In this document: in pieces, positions 22,551-34,026 of the stretch
How the letters are laid out: each line of letters begins with the position of its first letter
Numbering within the stretch: the stretch's first letter is position 1
Assembly: GCA_963920635.1 (NCBI GenBank)
Contig: OY987298.1
Span: 144,558,257-144,622,256 of the forward strand
Direction: 5' to 3'
DNA: 64,000 nucleotides
Source of the DNA: Pseudeuparius sepicola
Taxonomy: Eukaryota > Arthropoda > Insecta > Coleoptera > Anthribidae
Program-made: the position numbers and the translations under genes
Notes under the pieces: model-generated
The model's input: the letters and a program-made list of their open reading frames with translations, nothing else
What the model was told of the DNA's origin: nothing
Database searches by the model: none

Positions 22551-23205
22551 ATGGAGACGGCGAAAACAAACTTAAATCCGTTAGAAAGAAATAGCTCTCC
22601 ATCTGAAGAGCAAATTGTTCAAATTTTGGAATCGGAAAAAGAAAACATTAAGACAAACGAAGAAAATAGTGTAAGCGAAAATTCAAAAGACGCCGAAAAT
22701 TCGAATACCTGCCAGACAGTGAAACCGAACCAGCCTGAAAATCTTTTTGAAAAACACCTGAGATTCCCAAGACTACTTCCAACAATAAAGGAACATATAT
22801 CGGGGCCATCCACAAGTGCCATTTCCGCAAAGGCTTGGCGATCATATTATATTAAAAAAAGAGGAAGAGAAAAACGAAAAAGAAAAGGCAAAGAAAAAAA
22901 AAAGAGAAGAAGCGCAACGAAACAGAGCCGAAAAATTAGCTAAGAAGAAAAACAAGGAACCGAAAATCAAAGGAAAATGTGATAAGGGCCAGCAACCAGA
23001 AGTTGAAGTACCTGCAGACAAAGAAATCTGCAGTGTTTGCCAAAATGAATTATTCAGTGACGCTGAAGAAGATAGCCAAAAAAATATCGGCTGCGACACT
23101 TGTCCACAATGGTACCATCTGAATTGTACCAAGTTAGCTGGGCAAGCATATGAGGACGTTAAAGATCAAGAGTTCTACTGTGATAACTGCATTGAGGAAA
23201 ATTAG
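22551..23205 (+). pseudogene. pogo element C-terminal part with PHD finger, frameshifted
   Basis: First frame (22,551-22,943): acidic stretch, then SGPSTSAISAKAWRSYYIKK. The lysine/glutamate-rich coiled region then continues in a second frame (EEEKNEKEKAKKKKREEAQR onwards to 23,205). The A-run near 22,852-22,860 is the likely slip. It ends in a PHD finger: CSVCQNELFSDAEED, IGCDTCPQWYHLNCTKL, EFYCDNC (Cys4-His-Cys3). PHD fingers usually read histone H3 tails; here it may help target the transposase, which is inference. Confidence 0.85.
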
Positions 23206-24869
23206 ATACCTTTTCAGTTTTACAGTTAGGCATTAGTTTAATTTTTATTTTTTTTATCTTGTACCACAGAAAATATATTCAGAACAGAAGGCTCCTTAAT
23301 GACAGCTGTCAAATGGACTCCAACTTTTAGGCTTAATATTTTCCAAATGCATGGATATTGAGGTCCACTATTACATGCTGGCTGATCTACAAATTGGGAA
23401 GATTATATTTTAGGAAAATATCATTTCATTAAGAAATGCAATCTGCTTGTTTCTGGAGTCTGAAGTTGGAGTCCATTTGTTAAGGAGTATTCTGTTGTGG
23501 AACTATTTTTTCTGTGCTTGTACCTACTTACCTTTTATTTTTGTTTACCTGTGATATTTTTTTTATTGTTTTTGCACCTGTGAGAATTTTTATGTTTTTG
23601 TAACTTTTACCTGTGAAACTACCGACTGCCGACTACTAAAATATCAACGGCCGACTTCTAGCAAAACGGTTCCAATTAGAAATAAGAATGAAGTAAAAAT
23701 TCACGTTCGAAAATAGGTTGTCTCTCTCTGTACTATGCGATAGTCTAATCTACGAACTACATTATGCGAACCAGAGTTTGTCCACTCAGTCTACATAGCC
23801 CATGTCATTATCGGTTAAGAGTGAGATTACTTCAAAAATGGCCGACTACTAGCACATTCACCCTACATAATATTTACATAATTTGATGAGAATTTTTTTT
23901 CTTGCCCTGTAAAACGGACCTCTTAAAAGACAACAGTAAGGATTGACAGAAATACTTATTTAATATTTATTTGAATTTTTTTTAGAACAAATTATTTTTT
24001 TATGAATCATCAGACATAGACAGCCCAAATTGTCCACTATTTCACTGAGATGATCAGGTATGACATTAATTTTAAATAACATAAACCAAATTAAAACAAA
24101 CAACAACAAAGAATAAGGTACCAAACCAAAATCCAAGTCGAAGGACCAACATTAACATTTTTTACGTACTGACAGTGACAGCTATTTATTGTGACTGTGC
24201 TCTTGAAACAAATTAGCAACATTTTAAAACGCCTTTAAAAACAGCAGAGATGACCGAAATCAGTAACTCCCAATCTTTGAGAGATTCGGAAAAAGCGAGA
24301 AATCAAACCGCCCGCCAAAAAAAAGCACAAAACCCCGTCCCCCGCCGCACACTACGAAAAGCCGATAATCTTACATCCAAACCCACGGTTCTAAAAATAA
24401 CCACAGAAAGCTATTTGCGGTACCTTAGATAATAATAAAGGTCTCATAAATAAACAAAAATCCAAAATTCGTCCGAAACCGAATCCAAATCCAGTCGCCC
24501 GTGTCCCGTTGTTGATGTCATCCCCGACCGTCAATTATTATTATTTTTCCTGCGAGATGAACGTCAATATCTACCGGAAAACGGGATAAATTCCGAGGTG
24601 TACGACGGCGGAAATGCATTGGGGTCGTTTTTTTCTTTCGGTGGTCGGAAGCTTCAAATAGCGGTGCATTGATAACGATTTTTCCCCCAAAATAATCATC
24701 ATCTTCAAGAATCTGTAATGAGATAGGTGGCCGGGATGCTAGCTGTCATCGCACCTGTCGTTTCGTCGATTGTTTCGCGATTTTTGCCGGAAAAAAAACT
24801 ACCCCCTCAACTAAAATCGGACCACCTTAGCAAACAAACATCCGCCGATCTACCCCAAATCGGGGCTGC

Positions 24870-25310
24870 CTTTTCAGACGAAATCGGGGCGGGCTCCTGG
24901 GGCCCCGCCGGGTCTGTACCTGGAGAGGGGGGGGCTCTCAGTCGGACCCCGATCGGGGGGCCATCAGTGGAGGCGCAGCATCAGTAGTAGTAAGGTCCGT
25001 GTCCCGAGGGGGGCCCGCGCACACACTCGCACACGGCGGAAGCGCGAGGGGGGCACACGCGCGCCACGTGGGGCTGGGTGTTGGGGTGGGGGGCGAAGTC
25101 CGAACGCGCGCGGAAGGGGCCTCGGGGGCGCGCCGCGATCGCTCACCGCCGCCCGTACTCGGCGGGCAGACCTAACATGTCCGACGGAGCGGAGCGGAGC
25201 AGTGCGCGGAGGCGCCACCGGCGGCTGTCAAAATGGAGGACGGAGGCGCGTGCGCGGGGGCGTGCGCACGCGCGGATAGGGAGAAGGCGACCCGCCCCGG
25301 CTGGCTGGAT
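24870..25310. promoter_or_regulatory. CpG-rich island, probable promoter
   Basis: Very high GC and CpG content, with CGCGCG and GGCGGC runs, in otherwise AT-rich DNA. The region 24,300-24,870 to its left is moderately GC-rich unique sequence (intron 1 of Gs-alpha if the exon call is right) with no recognisable gene. Confidence 0.55.
25147..25310 (-). other. Galphas: Candidate first exon and promoter region of Gs-alpha (CpG-rich)
   Basis: 24,870-25,310 is the most GC- and CpG-rich stretch of the window and looks like a CpG-type promoter in AT-rich surroundings. On the minus strand it contains a strong donor, GGCGGC followed by GTGAGC, so an exon would end at 25,147. The 5' limit is not defined; 25,310 is where the GC richness ends. 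It lies 10 kb upstream of the first coding exon and downstream of the end of the FAM110 gene, so Gs-alpha is the natural owner. It holds an ATG at 25,178 followed by ten codons and two bases, which join exactly in frame to the next exon. Confidence 0.5.
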
Positions 25311-25641
25311 TTGAATTTTTTGTTTTTTTTTGTGGCAGGAAAGGTTGCTTTATAATATTTTAGATAATAAAAGAACAGATCATTGAAAAAAGATCACGGA
25401 GGTAGTCTGGCAATAAAGAACTTTGCAAAATTCAAATAATATTGTACCTAATAATTTCAAGAATTCTATATTAATTTTGTTAAAATATTACCTACTTGCT
25501 TAAAAGTCATTTACCTCTCTTCATCTTTCCATCTTGCAGTATACTTCAATTACCTCTATTACCTATTGCATACAAACTACACAAAATAACTTAGGTATTT
25601 TTATTCTTGAAAATTAATTAATTATTCCTGTAAATTATATA

Positions 25642-25971
25642 TAGGGTGTTCCATTTTCGAATGGAAAGTATAGTATAATATTTCAAACAATAGGTATACC
25701 TATTATGTTTTCTATGACTGTAAAAAATGGCCTGGTTGTTTGTTCATTTTTAATTGGGAAATGTACCTACTTCATTTGTAGGTACAGGGTTATGCACATA
25801 GCATTAAAAAAACATAGGTTTGGTATGTTTCTTGACAACGCCCTGTATATCGGCAGATCTGATAAGCTCTTTAAAGAAAGAAGAAAATTTTCTTGCGAGT
25901 TTAAAGAGCTTAACAGATCTGCCGATATACAAAACCAAACCTGTTTTTTTTATGTAGAACACTCCGTATAT
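25642..25971. mobile_element. TIR element with internal palindrome
   Basis: Ends TATAGGGTGTTCCA and its diverged complement TAGAACACTCCGTATA. Inside, 25,846-25,936 is a strong palindrome (ATATCGGCAGATCTGATAAG and complement), so at least two foldback units are nested. Confidence 0.65.
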
Positions 25972-26212
25972 TATCGGTTTTTTTAAATCTACCCTTCATT
26001 CGGATTCCAACGATATACTTACAGTGCCCGGTGCCCGCCAAAAAGTTGGAACCATAAATATGGAATTATTTTTTTGGCTAAGATGAAACTACTCAGGGGC
26101 GATTATCTCTGCTTCCAAAAAGATTCGAAATGAAATCATTTAACCTCGTGACGTCATTCGACCTACCTGTCAAAAATGACATTTAATTAAATAAATAGCC
26201 AAAATACTCTTT

Positions 26213-26821
26213 TCATGAAATCGGCATTAAAATGTCCCAAAATCCTCATTAAAAGCACAGAAATCGTACAATAATGTAGCCCATTATTGTACGATTTTTT
26301 CAATAAGTAGGCCTTGGCGAGATGTAAACATCAAACGTCAGACGGGGAGAAATCGCCCGTCAAAAGTGACCAAATATTCAAAACCCGGCCGATAAAGGCT
26401 CATTTAACTTTTCGTACACATTGCGAAATTGTTTCCTATAGAAGCGCAATCCTTCAGTATACATATTTTACTAAATTTGAAAATCAATAGATTTGTTGTG
26501 TAGGCTGCACAAGAAGCAGCAGTTTGGTTTTTCTGTCAGAAGGTGCCGTACATCATTATAGTTGTCCTAGGTAGAACGATCGGTAAAGTCAAGCAACGCC
26601 GCGCGTAGTCGGTTCGTGGACGGGTGATCCCTTATTATTATTTTCTTGCCTAATAAAACTTTTTTTTTCCGATTTCAAGAAAAATATAATATGTACCTCG
26701 GCACTGAAGTTCTTTTTATGACTCATGTGGTTTATTTGCCTCGGCCAGAGGCCTCAGCAACTAAACTCCACATGAGTCATAAAAAGTTGAACTTCAGTGC
26801 CTTGGTACATAAATAACTATT
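26213..26821 (+). repeat. Dispersed ~600-bp repeat R1, copy
   Basis: Same organisation as the copy at 13,093: CCCATTATTGTACGATTTTT, CAAGCAACGCCGCGCGTAGT, a hairpin around CGGCCAGAGGCCT, and the common right end CTTGGTACATAAATAACTAT. It contains no ORF of note. Confidence 0.75.
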
Positions 26822-29800
26822 ATTTGTGATTTTATCGAAAAAAGTTATTTGAAAAAGTTGCTTGTAATTTTATTTTACCAGTATGTGCCAATTTTCAGAC
26901 AAAAATTCTGAGAATGATAAATTTTTGATTTTTTGAAAAAATATAAAAATTGCACCTTGTTTAGTCGAGTTTTTCTTGAAACTAGCCGATTACGACCCAA
27001 AAAGGGTCCATAACTAAAAAATATCACGTATGGATGATAGGCAAACAATTCTAAAGACAAATATATGACACCAAAAATGAAATTTATTAGTTTTTATATT
27101 TTTTCAAAAAATCAAAACTTCATGAGTCAAAATTTTTGTCTGAAAATTTTTACATAGGTATTGGAACAAGAGTACACTTTTGTTGCAAAATGAAAAGAAG
27201 CACTAAAATGATGACCAAAAAGATAACCTCAAAAAAGTTATGAGTATAAAACCCATTGAGCTATCCCGCCCCTCCACCTCTGGGCGATGGGAATAAATCA
27301 TTTTTACGTGAAATTGTTGCACTTAAGCGACTAAACGACTGGACCAAGTTTCATTTAAATTGCATAAATTCTGTATAAGTTTTTGCCAAAAATATGTTTT
27401 TCAAACTGTACATTTATCATCCTGTAACCCATGTTTATAGGAAACTTTTTGTTCAAAATTACATTTTCGCCACGATACGTTTGTGTATCGTGATTTTCGC
27501 CTGTCATATTACGTTAGCACCATAATTTAGAAACACCCTGTATATTAGCAATATTTCGATAAAATTTCTCTTAAATTTAATACCTCTTGATCATGTTCAA
27601 AATAATTAATTTATAAAAAAAAATAGAGCCAAAATTTAAAATCAAACATTTATACAGTTGTAGAAAAAGTATAGTGTAGTGTATAACTCACAGGGAATGT
27701 TCATTTTCCACTCATATGACTTGCAGCACTCACCTGCAACTCATGCCGCAAACATGCTAGCGTTGAGTGAACAATTCACATAAAGAGGAACAACGGCTGT
27801 CAAATCTGACAGTTATTTTTTTCGCGAAAAAAGCATGTGTGATTCAAAAATAATTTTCACAATATACATGGTATTGTTGACTAATGTTTTTGACCACTCC
27901 TGCGTTTTTCAAGAAATTATTTGACAGTCGTTGGTCCTCTATCCAAATATTTCACTCAACAGTGCTAGTTATATACAATATACTATTTATTTACTAAGGG
28001 TATTTTTTGAAAGATGCTAATTTTTAAACTTATAGTTGATAACAGTCATTGCACCCACTTTTAAAATTTTTTAACCATAGATTATCGTGAAAGCGGGCTG
28101 GTTCTGTGATAATCTTTTTTGTTGATTTGAACACAGATTATAATTTATAAAATAAAATAGTTGATAAAAAAAGTTGACGTAACCTAAAACGTTTTTGATA
28201 TATTTGACAAATATCACATAAAAACACTCACCAACCTTTAAGCATCGTCGGGTCCTGTATTGATAGATAATCACAATAAAAAAATATGCAGTACGTCATA
28301 AAGCCTTCTCCTAACATATTTAAAAGTCGTACCTCACGAAAAATACCCTTTAATCTGCGTAAAGTAGCCTAAATTATGGAAAAACCATAATAATAAAAGT
28401 TTGTGCAAGAATATGTTACGTATTATTAATTTTTACCCCATTACCCCGTTCGTAAACACAGTGTTTACTTCCAATTTCTAATTGTATTTTGATTGGTGGA
28501 AAATTCTTATTACATACTTTAGTTAATGCCATAGCCCCAAACAAGCACAAACAGCTTTTAAAAGTGAAATACTTCTTATGTTAAGGATCTGCTAATGTTT
28601 TTTAATCTATGTTTCTATTAACAACGAAAATATGAGGGACATTTTGAAAATAATATGTCAATTTGATGTAAGTAACTGTATGTCTATGTATGCAATGTAT
28701 GCATTAATAGTTTTCTTTTTGTAGTAGATGGCATAATAAAAACAAAGGTGTAGGATGTAGAATAGTATATTTTTGTTACAATGTATAATAACGTACAGCT
28801 ATGCTCTATAATGGAAACAATCAGAATTTTTAAGTACAGACTAGACAAAAACCGATGCATGGCATCTTGGCTAACAACAGCAGTCCATTACATGGGCACT
28901 ACAAGCTAAAATTATCAAATCGTTATGTACAAAAACGCATTGCCGATATCGTAGAAATCTGTAGGTTATAGGGTTAGGTCAAAGTAAATGTGTTTGTGCG
29001 TCAAAGGTTTCAGTTCAGAATACAAGGGGGGGTACTTAGGCACAACTGTAAGCTGGTGGAAATGTTAATACTCTTGTATACATATGAACACATGCCAAAA
29101 AACTGTACTTAAGTAACTCCTTTTTTTTAACAAGTCGATATATGTATATTGTTCTATAAATATCAAAATAACACATACGAATATTGCTATAGTATGTTTA
29201 AATAGGTAAGGTATGTACTAGGTACATTGATTTCTTTCTTTAGACACCTAAAAAGTTTAATAAAATACGAAAATATTCACCTTTTCATACAACCAATTTT
29301 AGGACCACCCTTAGCAGCATAATTATAAGTTAATTCTAACCCTATAAACTAAAGACAATTTGACTTTGTCTGCTGAAGTTACTAAATAATAATCTGTTAT
29401 ACTGTGATATTATGCAATAAAGATTTTTAAAAGAGAAAACTGGAATAGTAATCATAATAGAGCACTGTGATAGAGCTACAATAGTAGAAAATCGAGAGTA
29501 ATTATTCTTTGGCAAAAATAAGGGCTACTTATAATATAAAATAGATTTTTCCGAAAATCAATCAGAAATATTGACATTTTTGATAACATTTTTGAAAGAA
29601 AAAGTCAATATTTCCTTGCACTTAGTCGTTGCCAGGCAACGGAAAGTAACTGTTAGGAAATATTTATTTTTGTACTGTAAGGAAATATTATTTCCTTACA
29701 GTTATTTATAAACTAAAAAAATGATTGAGAACAAGTTTTTCGAATTTATGTTCTTTGAGTAATTTTCGATTTTCGGAAAAATAGTATGTATACCTCGTAG

Positions 29801-29928
29801 GAAAAGCCACATTCCCCGACTCCGTATTGCCAGTCTCGGCTTACGCCTCGACAGGCAATCTTTACGGTCGTCCGGGAATGTTCAGCTTTTCCTACTAGGT
29901 ACACAATGTACTCTTTTATATGTGTAAC
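26822..29928. other. AT-rich intergenic DNA with three small palindromes
   Basis: No coding region recognised. Palindromes: about 26,881-27,165 (CAGACAAAAATTCTGA arms), 27,758-27,967 (MITE-like, GCTAGCGTTGAGTGAA arms) and 29,792-29,898 (GTAGGAAAAGC arms). An isolated CACCCTGTA end lies at 27,543. The rest appears unique and AT-rich. Confidence 0.6.
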
Positions 29929-31774
29929 CTGGACCAACACTATATTAAAGACCTGTGCCTAGCGCTGTTCCAAGCAATCGACACACGCCGAAAAAATCAA
30001 CAGGGTGGATTAAAGTAAAAAACACCATTGTTCCAGAATTTTTTTATAAAATAAAACCATGCAAATGACTGTTACAACGAATTAAACATAAAATAAAATG
30101 AAATAAAATGCTTGTTTGTTATGTTCCTTTACTTTGAGAAGCTTACATGGCATACCTTCAGAGATTTTATTAAGAAAAGCGAGTCCAAAAAGCAAGCAAG
30201 AGTATTTTGGTAACTTTTGATTTGAAATGAAGCCCATGGCTAGTTGTAGTGTAAGTAAGTATAACACATTAGATTTTTCAGTTTCTTCTTATATAGTGGA
30301 CCATCGGTTTGCTTTGGGGCTATAAACAAAATTTTCTATTTTCAATCTTGCATACATTACAAAATACTAAAATACTCTTCCAAAATATAATATCCAGAAT
30401 TCTAGCTTCTTCAACTGGTTGAACAGATCATCGCTTAATTCCAAAATAGTGTTTATTCTTCTGCAATTCACATAATGGTCTGCACATACGATTTTCTTCA
30501 TGAGCATGGAAATTTCATGTTATCACAAACAAATCTACCTATAAGAGCTCTGTTGGCAAATCTGTGAAATATTGAACGCAAAGAGAATTCGTGACCGTAA
30601 AAAGGACGGAAATGGTAATAAAGCTGGATATTTAGAATATGGGACATTGAAAACGTCAGAAACTGACATACCTATTACCACGGAATACCCGTTATAATCT
30701 ATAATAAGTCACCATTTTTTTCGCCCAGTAGCGTCACTCCCAGGGACTCTTTAAAATAAGAGCATTTCACAGTCTATAGGAAAAGTGAAATCTTGAAGGG
30801 AAAAGTGAAACCTTGAGGGGAAGTTTGTTTTCTGTAGACTCCAAGGAGACCACATAAGTGGGCTGGTACAAGGTTATGTTATATGTCAGTGTCCAACTGC
30901 CATCAGGTTTTATGTGATAGATAGTGCCATAGATTCTAAAGGAGGCCAAAAATTTCCCATCATAATTCACAATTTTTAAGTTTTCTAACTTCCAGATACT
31001 CAGATGTGACAATTAAAGAATTTCAACTATACAATAAATTTGTTTCATTTGACAGTTGCCATATTCTGTAATTGTAGATACAACATTGTCAAGTCTAATT
31101 TTTAGAAATCATGCTTAAATTATTAAGCAGGTAGCTTCAGTCAGGTCTTTTTTTTTAAGTTTTTATCTACGACTACAAGTTTATTTTAAGTTTCTGAGGT
31201 ACCTTGGGAGAGAAATAAAATTACAAAAATTTTATAATGAACACCGAGAAAAACTACATGACTAGAACTACTAGACCTAATCTTATTAGTCCATCCCGAA
31301 ATCTGTGAAAGTTCTTTGATACATTCAACAAGGGAAAAAAGTTCACGTACACATATTACAAATGGATTGAGGAACCTGGTAACAAGGTGCAATAGCGCCA
31401 AATTCTTAAATAAGCAAAATCGGAACTACTGACTTACCATACTTATTACTTAAATTCGTGGAAATAATTGCTGGAAATCAATTTCAACTATAAAATAAAT
31501 TTGTTTCATTTGACAGTTGCCATATTCTGCACTTGTAGACACAACATTGTCAAGTCTAATTTTTAGAAATCATGGAAACCATTATTAATTTTTACTAACA
31601 ATCAAAGTACCTGTTGGCATACTTGGCATCACTGATACTATTAGAATGAGGAAAGAATAGGCCTCACTTTGGAAAGTATAATGCTGGGTCCCCTTATTTT
31701 AAAGAGTCCCTGGTCACTCCAGTCCGCAAATAACAATGAAATATGACGTCATGCTCGGGTCTTTAATATAGTGT
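29929..31774. mobile_element. CTGGACCAACAC family element, copy 2, interrupted by a hAT MITE
   Basis: Left end CTGGACCAACACTATATTAA intact; the right end stops at TTTAATATAGTGTC, so the last ~7 bases are lost. Interior similar to copy 1 (e.g. CAAGCAAGAGTATTTTGGTA). A 972-bp element is inserted at 30,741-31,712. Confidence 0.75.
30741..31712. mobile_element. hAT-type non-autonomous element
   Basis: Ends CAGGGACTCTTTAAAATAAG and its complement, with a perfect 8-bp duplication GTCACTCC at 30,733-30,740 and 31,713-31,720. CAGGG ends and an 8-bp duplication define hAT elements. Inside is a direct repeat of about 90 bp (31,020-31,110 and 31,481-31,573). No transposase. Confidence 0.85.
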
Positions 31775-34026
31775 CATGAAAATTATCTTGCTAGTTTAAG
31801 AAATTAAAAGACTGAGATAAATAATATTATTATCAATATTTTTGGTTTATCTTAGTTGGAAACAGGGTCAAAATGTTATTAAAGCACTATTATTTCTTCC
31901 CAGCTAAACTAAACCAAAAACTATTTAATTTTTGGCTCACCAACCTTTATTAATTATATTATCGATATTATTTAGCATCTTCAGTACACATAGGCAACGA
32001 TTACTGAATTCACATAATCAACAAAATTTATAATTGATTCAACAAGAAAAACTTCAAAACATTTCTAACGGGTGGTTCGAAAAATCCACTTTTATTCAGG
32101 GTTCCCAGAACGTTTGATTAGTTTACAAACTGTTTTTCAGTCAAAGGAAATCGCAGTCGATGCGTTTTGAGATCTAAATATAATATTAATATAATATCAA
32201 ACTGGTAAATAATACGAACGGGTAAAAAGTCAAGATTCTTAAAATAGATTAAATTCGAGTTAATAACCAAACCAAGCACTGCGAATTTTACAAAAGCAAA
32301 TTTTTAGATTCGAGTAATATAATAATGTGAATAATAATCGTCTTTTATTGCAATGGTTTCATAGTATACAATCACACATACGTTTACTAACCTTAAAAAT
32401 TAGGTATACACCAAGAAAGTACAACGAGAAGGTTATTGTCTGGCAAGAATTTCCAAAATTTCCTAAAACAAGCTAAACTGCCACACAAAATTATAATAAA
32501 TTTGTCACACTTTCTTAGTACTCGATAAATACTCGATAATATCAATACTGAAAAATAAATGCAAAGACTCGTCTGAAAGAGAAATATAAGATGACAAGAA
32601 TAAACTGCTCCAAATTTAAAATTGCACATTATGCGAAATATTTCCTTTATTTTTTATTTAATTTTTATGATACCTTGATGAATTATTTTTAGCAAAACTG
32701 TTATAGAATACTATATTACACATCAATGGGTGAAATTTTTCATAACAGCCTAGGGGTAGGTACGTTAGATTGACCGAGGTGTGTAACTCAGCTGCATGAC
32801 TATCATAACCGACTCATTGGGTAATATTATGCTACTTATTCGCAATCATATAATTTTTTATAGAAATATTCACAGATAAAAATCGTTTATTTTTATTTGA
32901 CCTGTGGTAGCACTACTCTATCAATCTAAGTATTACAGTCCGATTGTGAATAAGCGAGTTGACATTGACTTTAGTGTGGACCAACACTACATAGTGTTGC
33001 TTTAGTGAAGACAAAAAGACTTTATTCTTATAAAACATATTACTATACATAGTGCGAAATGTCAAAGGCAATCAGTTTTTGAGATTATGGAGCTCGGGAA
33101 TATCCTCGAAAAGACTAGACAGTTTTTTGGAGAACTGCGATAAAATTCAACACACACACACCTAAAAAAACTCACATCTAATTAAACAATATATGGCTCA
33201 AGAAAACCTTTATTATTTTCATTTTCCCTGTATAATTTACGAGCATGATGTACAGGGTGTCAGGGTATGACACTTGCAGCGATAGAAGTTTTTTGTTGTA
33301 GATTTCTGTTGTCCTCTTTCCCTTTTGATTGTATGTAAAGAAAAATTCACACCAGCATTTTCCAGCAGTTCAGATCAAAGATAATCTAAACGCCAATAAG
33401 ATGTTGGCTGGTGGTCAATAATGGTTTTCGAAGTGGCTTCCATATTACAAATAAAAAATATTTTCATTATTTTTCCGAGGTCAATTGTTTTGCAGTATTT
33501 CACAATTTGACAGTTCTCGATATTGTTGTATTGTACAGGGTGTCCCAGATTGGACGGCTTTGAAGCTTTGCGCTTGTGTTTTGCGTCTCTGTCTTTAAAT
33601 GAAGCACCACAGTGACAATAATGAATAGGAGTGACATTGCCAAATTCGCAAAATGTCGACACATGTGCCTTCTGCGATCCCACTTTCGAGCATATTGAGC
33701 ATTCAAGGGAATGTTCCCTTTTTGTGCTATTTTGTGCTTATGAGAATACATGCGCGCACAGGGTAGGGAAAATTCACGAATATTCTTCGAGCACGAACAG
33801 GAGCATTTCTTCCTTCGCATCTCTACGCACGAGTACCATAACTTTTATGTTTGTGAATATTTTCGATTGTGGTAAATAATTCTGTTTATTCTTTTAAGTA
33901 GAATTCATTGGTGTAATGAAATATTTTCTATGGTTAGTGGTTTTAAAGAAAAATATCCAAATGTCTTAAATTTGAACCACAGGGATTTATTTTCTTTAAA
34001 ATTGCTAGCAAAAGAAAATATCTGTG
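31775..34026. other. AT-rich intergenic DNA, repeat fragments only
   Basis: A fragment of the Penelope-like arm lies at about 31,840-31,960. A half-site GTGGACCAACACTA is at about 32,977. Two isolated TACAGGGTG ends lie at 33,251 and 33,534, the second followed by GTCCCAGATTGG. 33,690-33,830 resembles the GAGCATTTTGAGCATTTTCA repeat at 45,200. No gene recognised. Confidence 0.55.

Larger units (their letters stand above)
18748..23863 (+). mobile_element. pogo-type (Tc1/mariner) transposon with PHD-finger ORF
   Basis: 5.1 kb with inverted ends GGGTGAAT...ATTCACCC flanked by TA (18,746-18,747 and 23,864-23,865), the expected mariner/pogo target. It contains a psq helix-turn-helix, a DDE_1 transposase, and a downstream ORF ending in a PHD finger. 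At least eight subterminal CTAGTGGTCGGCC-type repeats flank the coding part. Coding frames are broken in at least three places. Confidence 0.88.
17667..24292. mobile_element. Foldback host element containing the pogo insertion
   Basis: The left arm (17,667 to about 17,935, CTGAATCTCTCAAAGATTGG) is inverted at about 24,000-24,292. A block at 18,451-18,645 recurs directly at 23,866-24,058, and a 95-bp block (18,356-18,450; CCTGTAGAACACTTCCACCA) recurs directly at 18,651-18,745. The pogo element sits between these. 17,936-18,355 belongs to the same family as about 39,584-40,010. Confidence 0.7.

Noticed and set aside
24727..25314. Plus-strand ORFs in the GC-rich region (86 and 78 residues)
   Set aside because: Low-complexity arginine/alanine/proline translation of a CpG island, no domain, no splice support.
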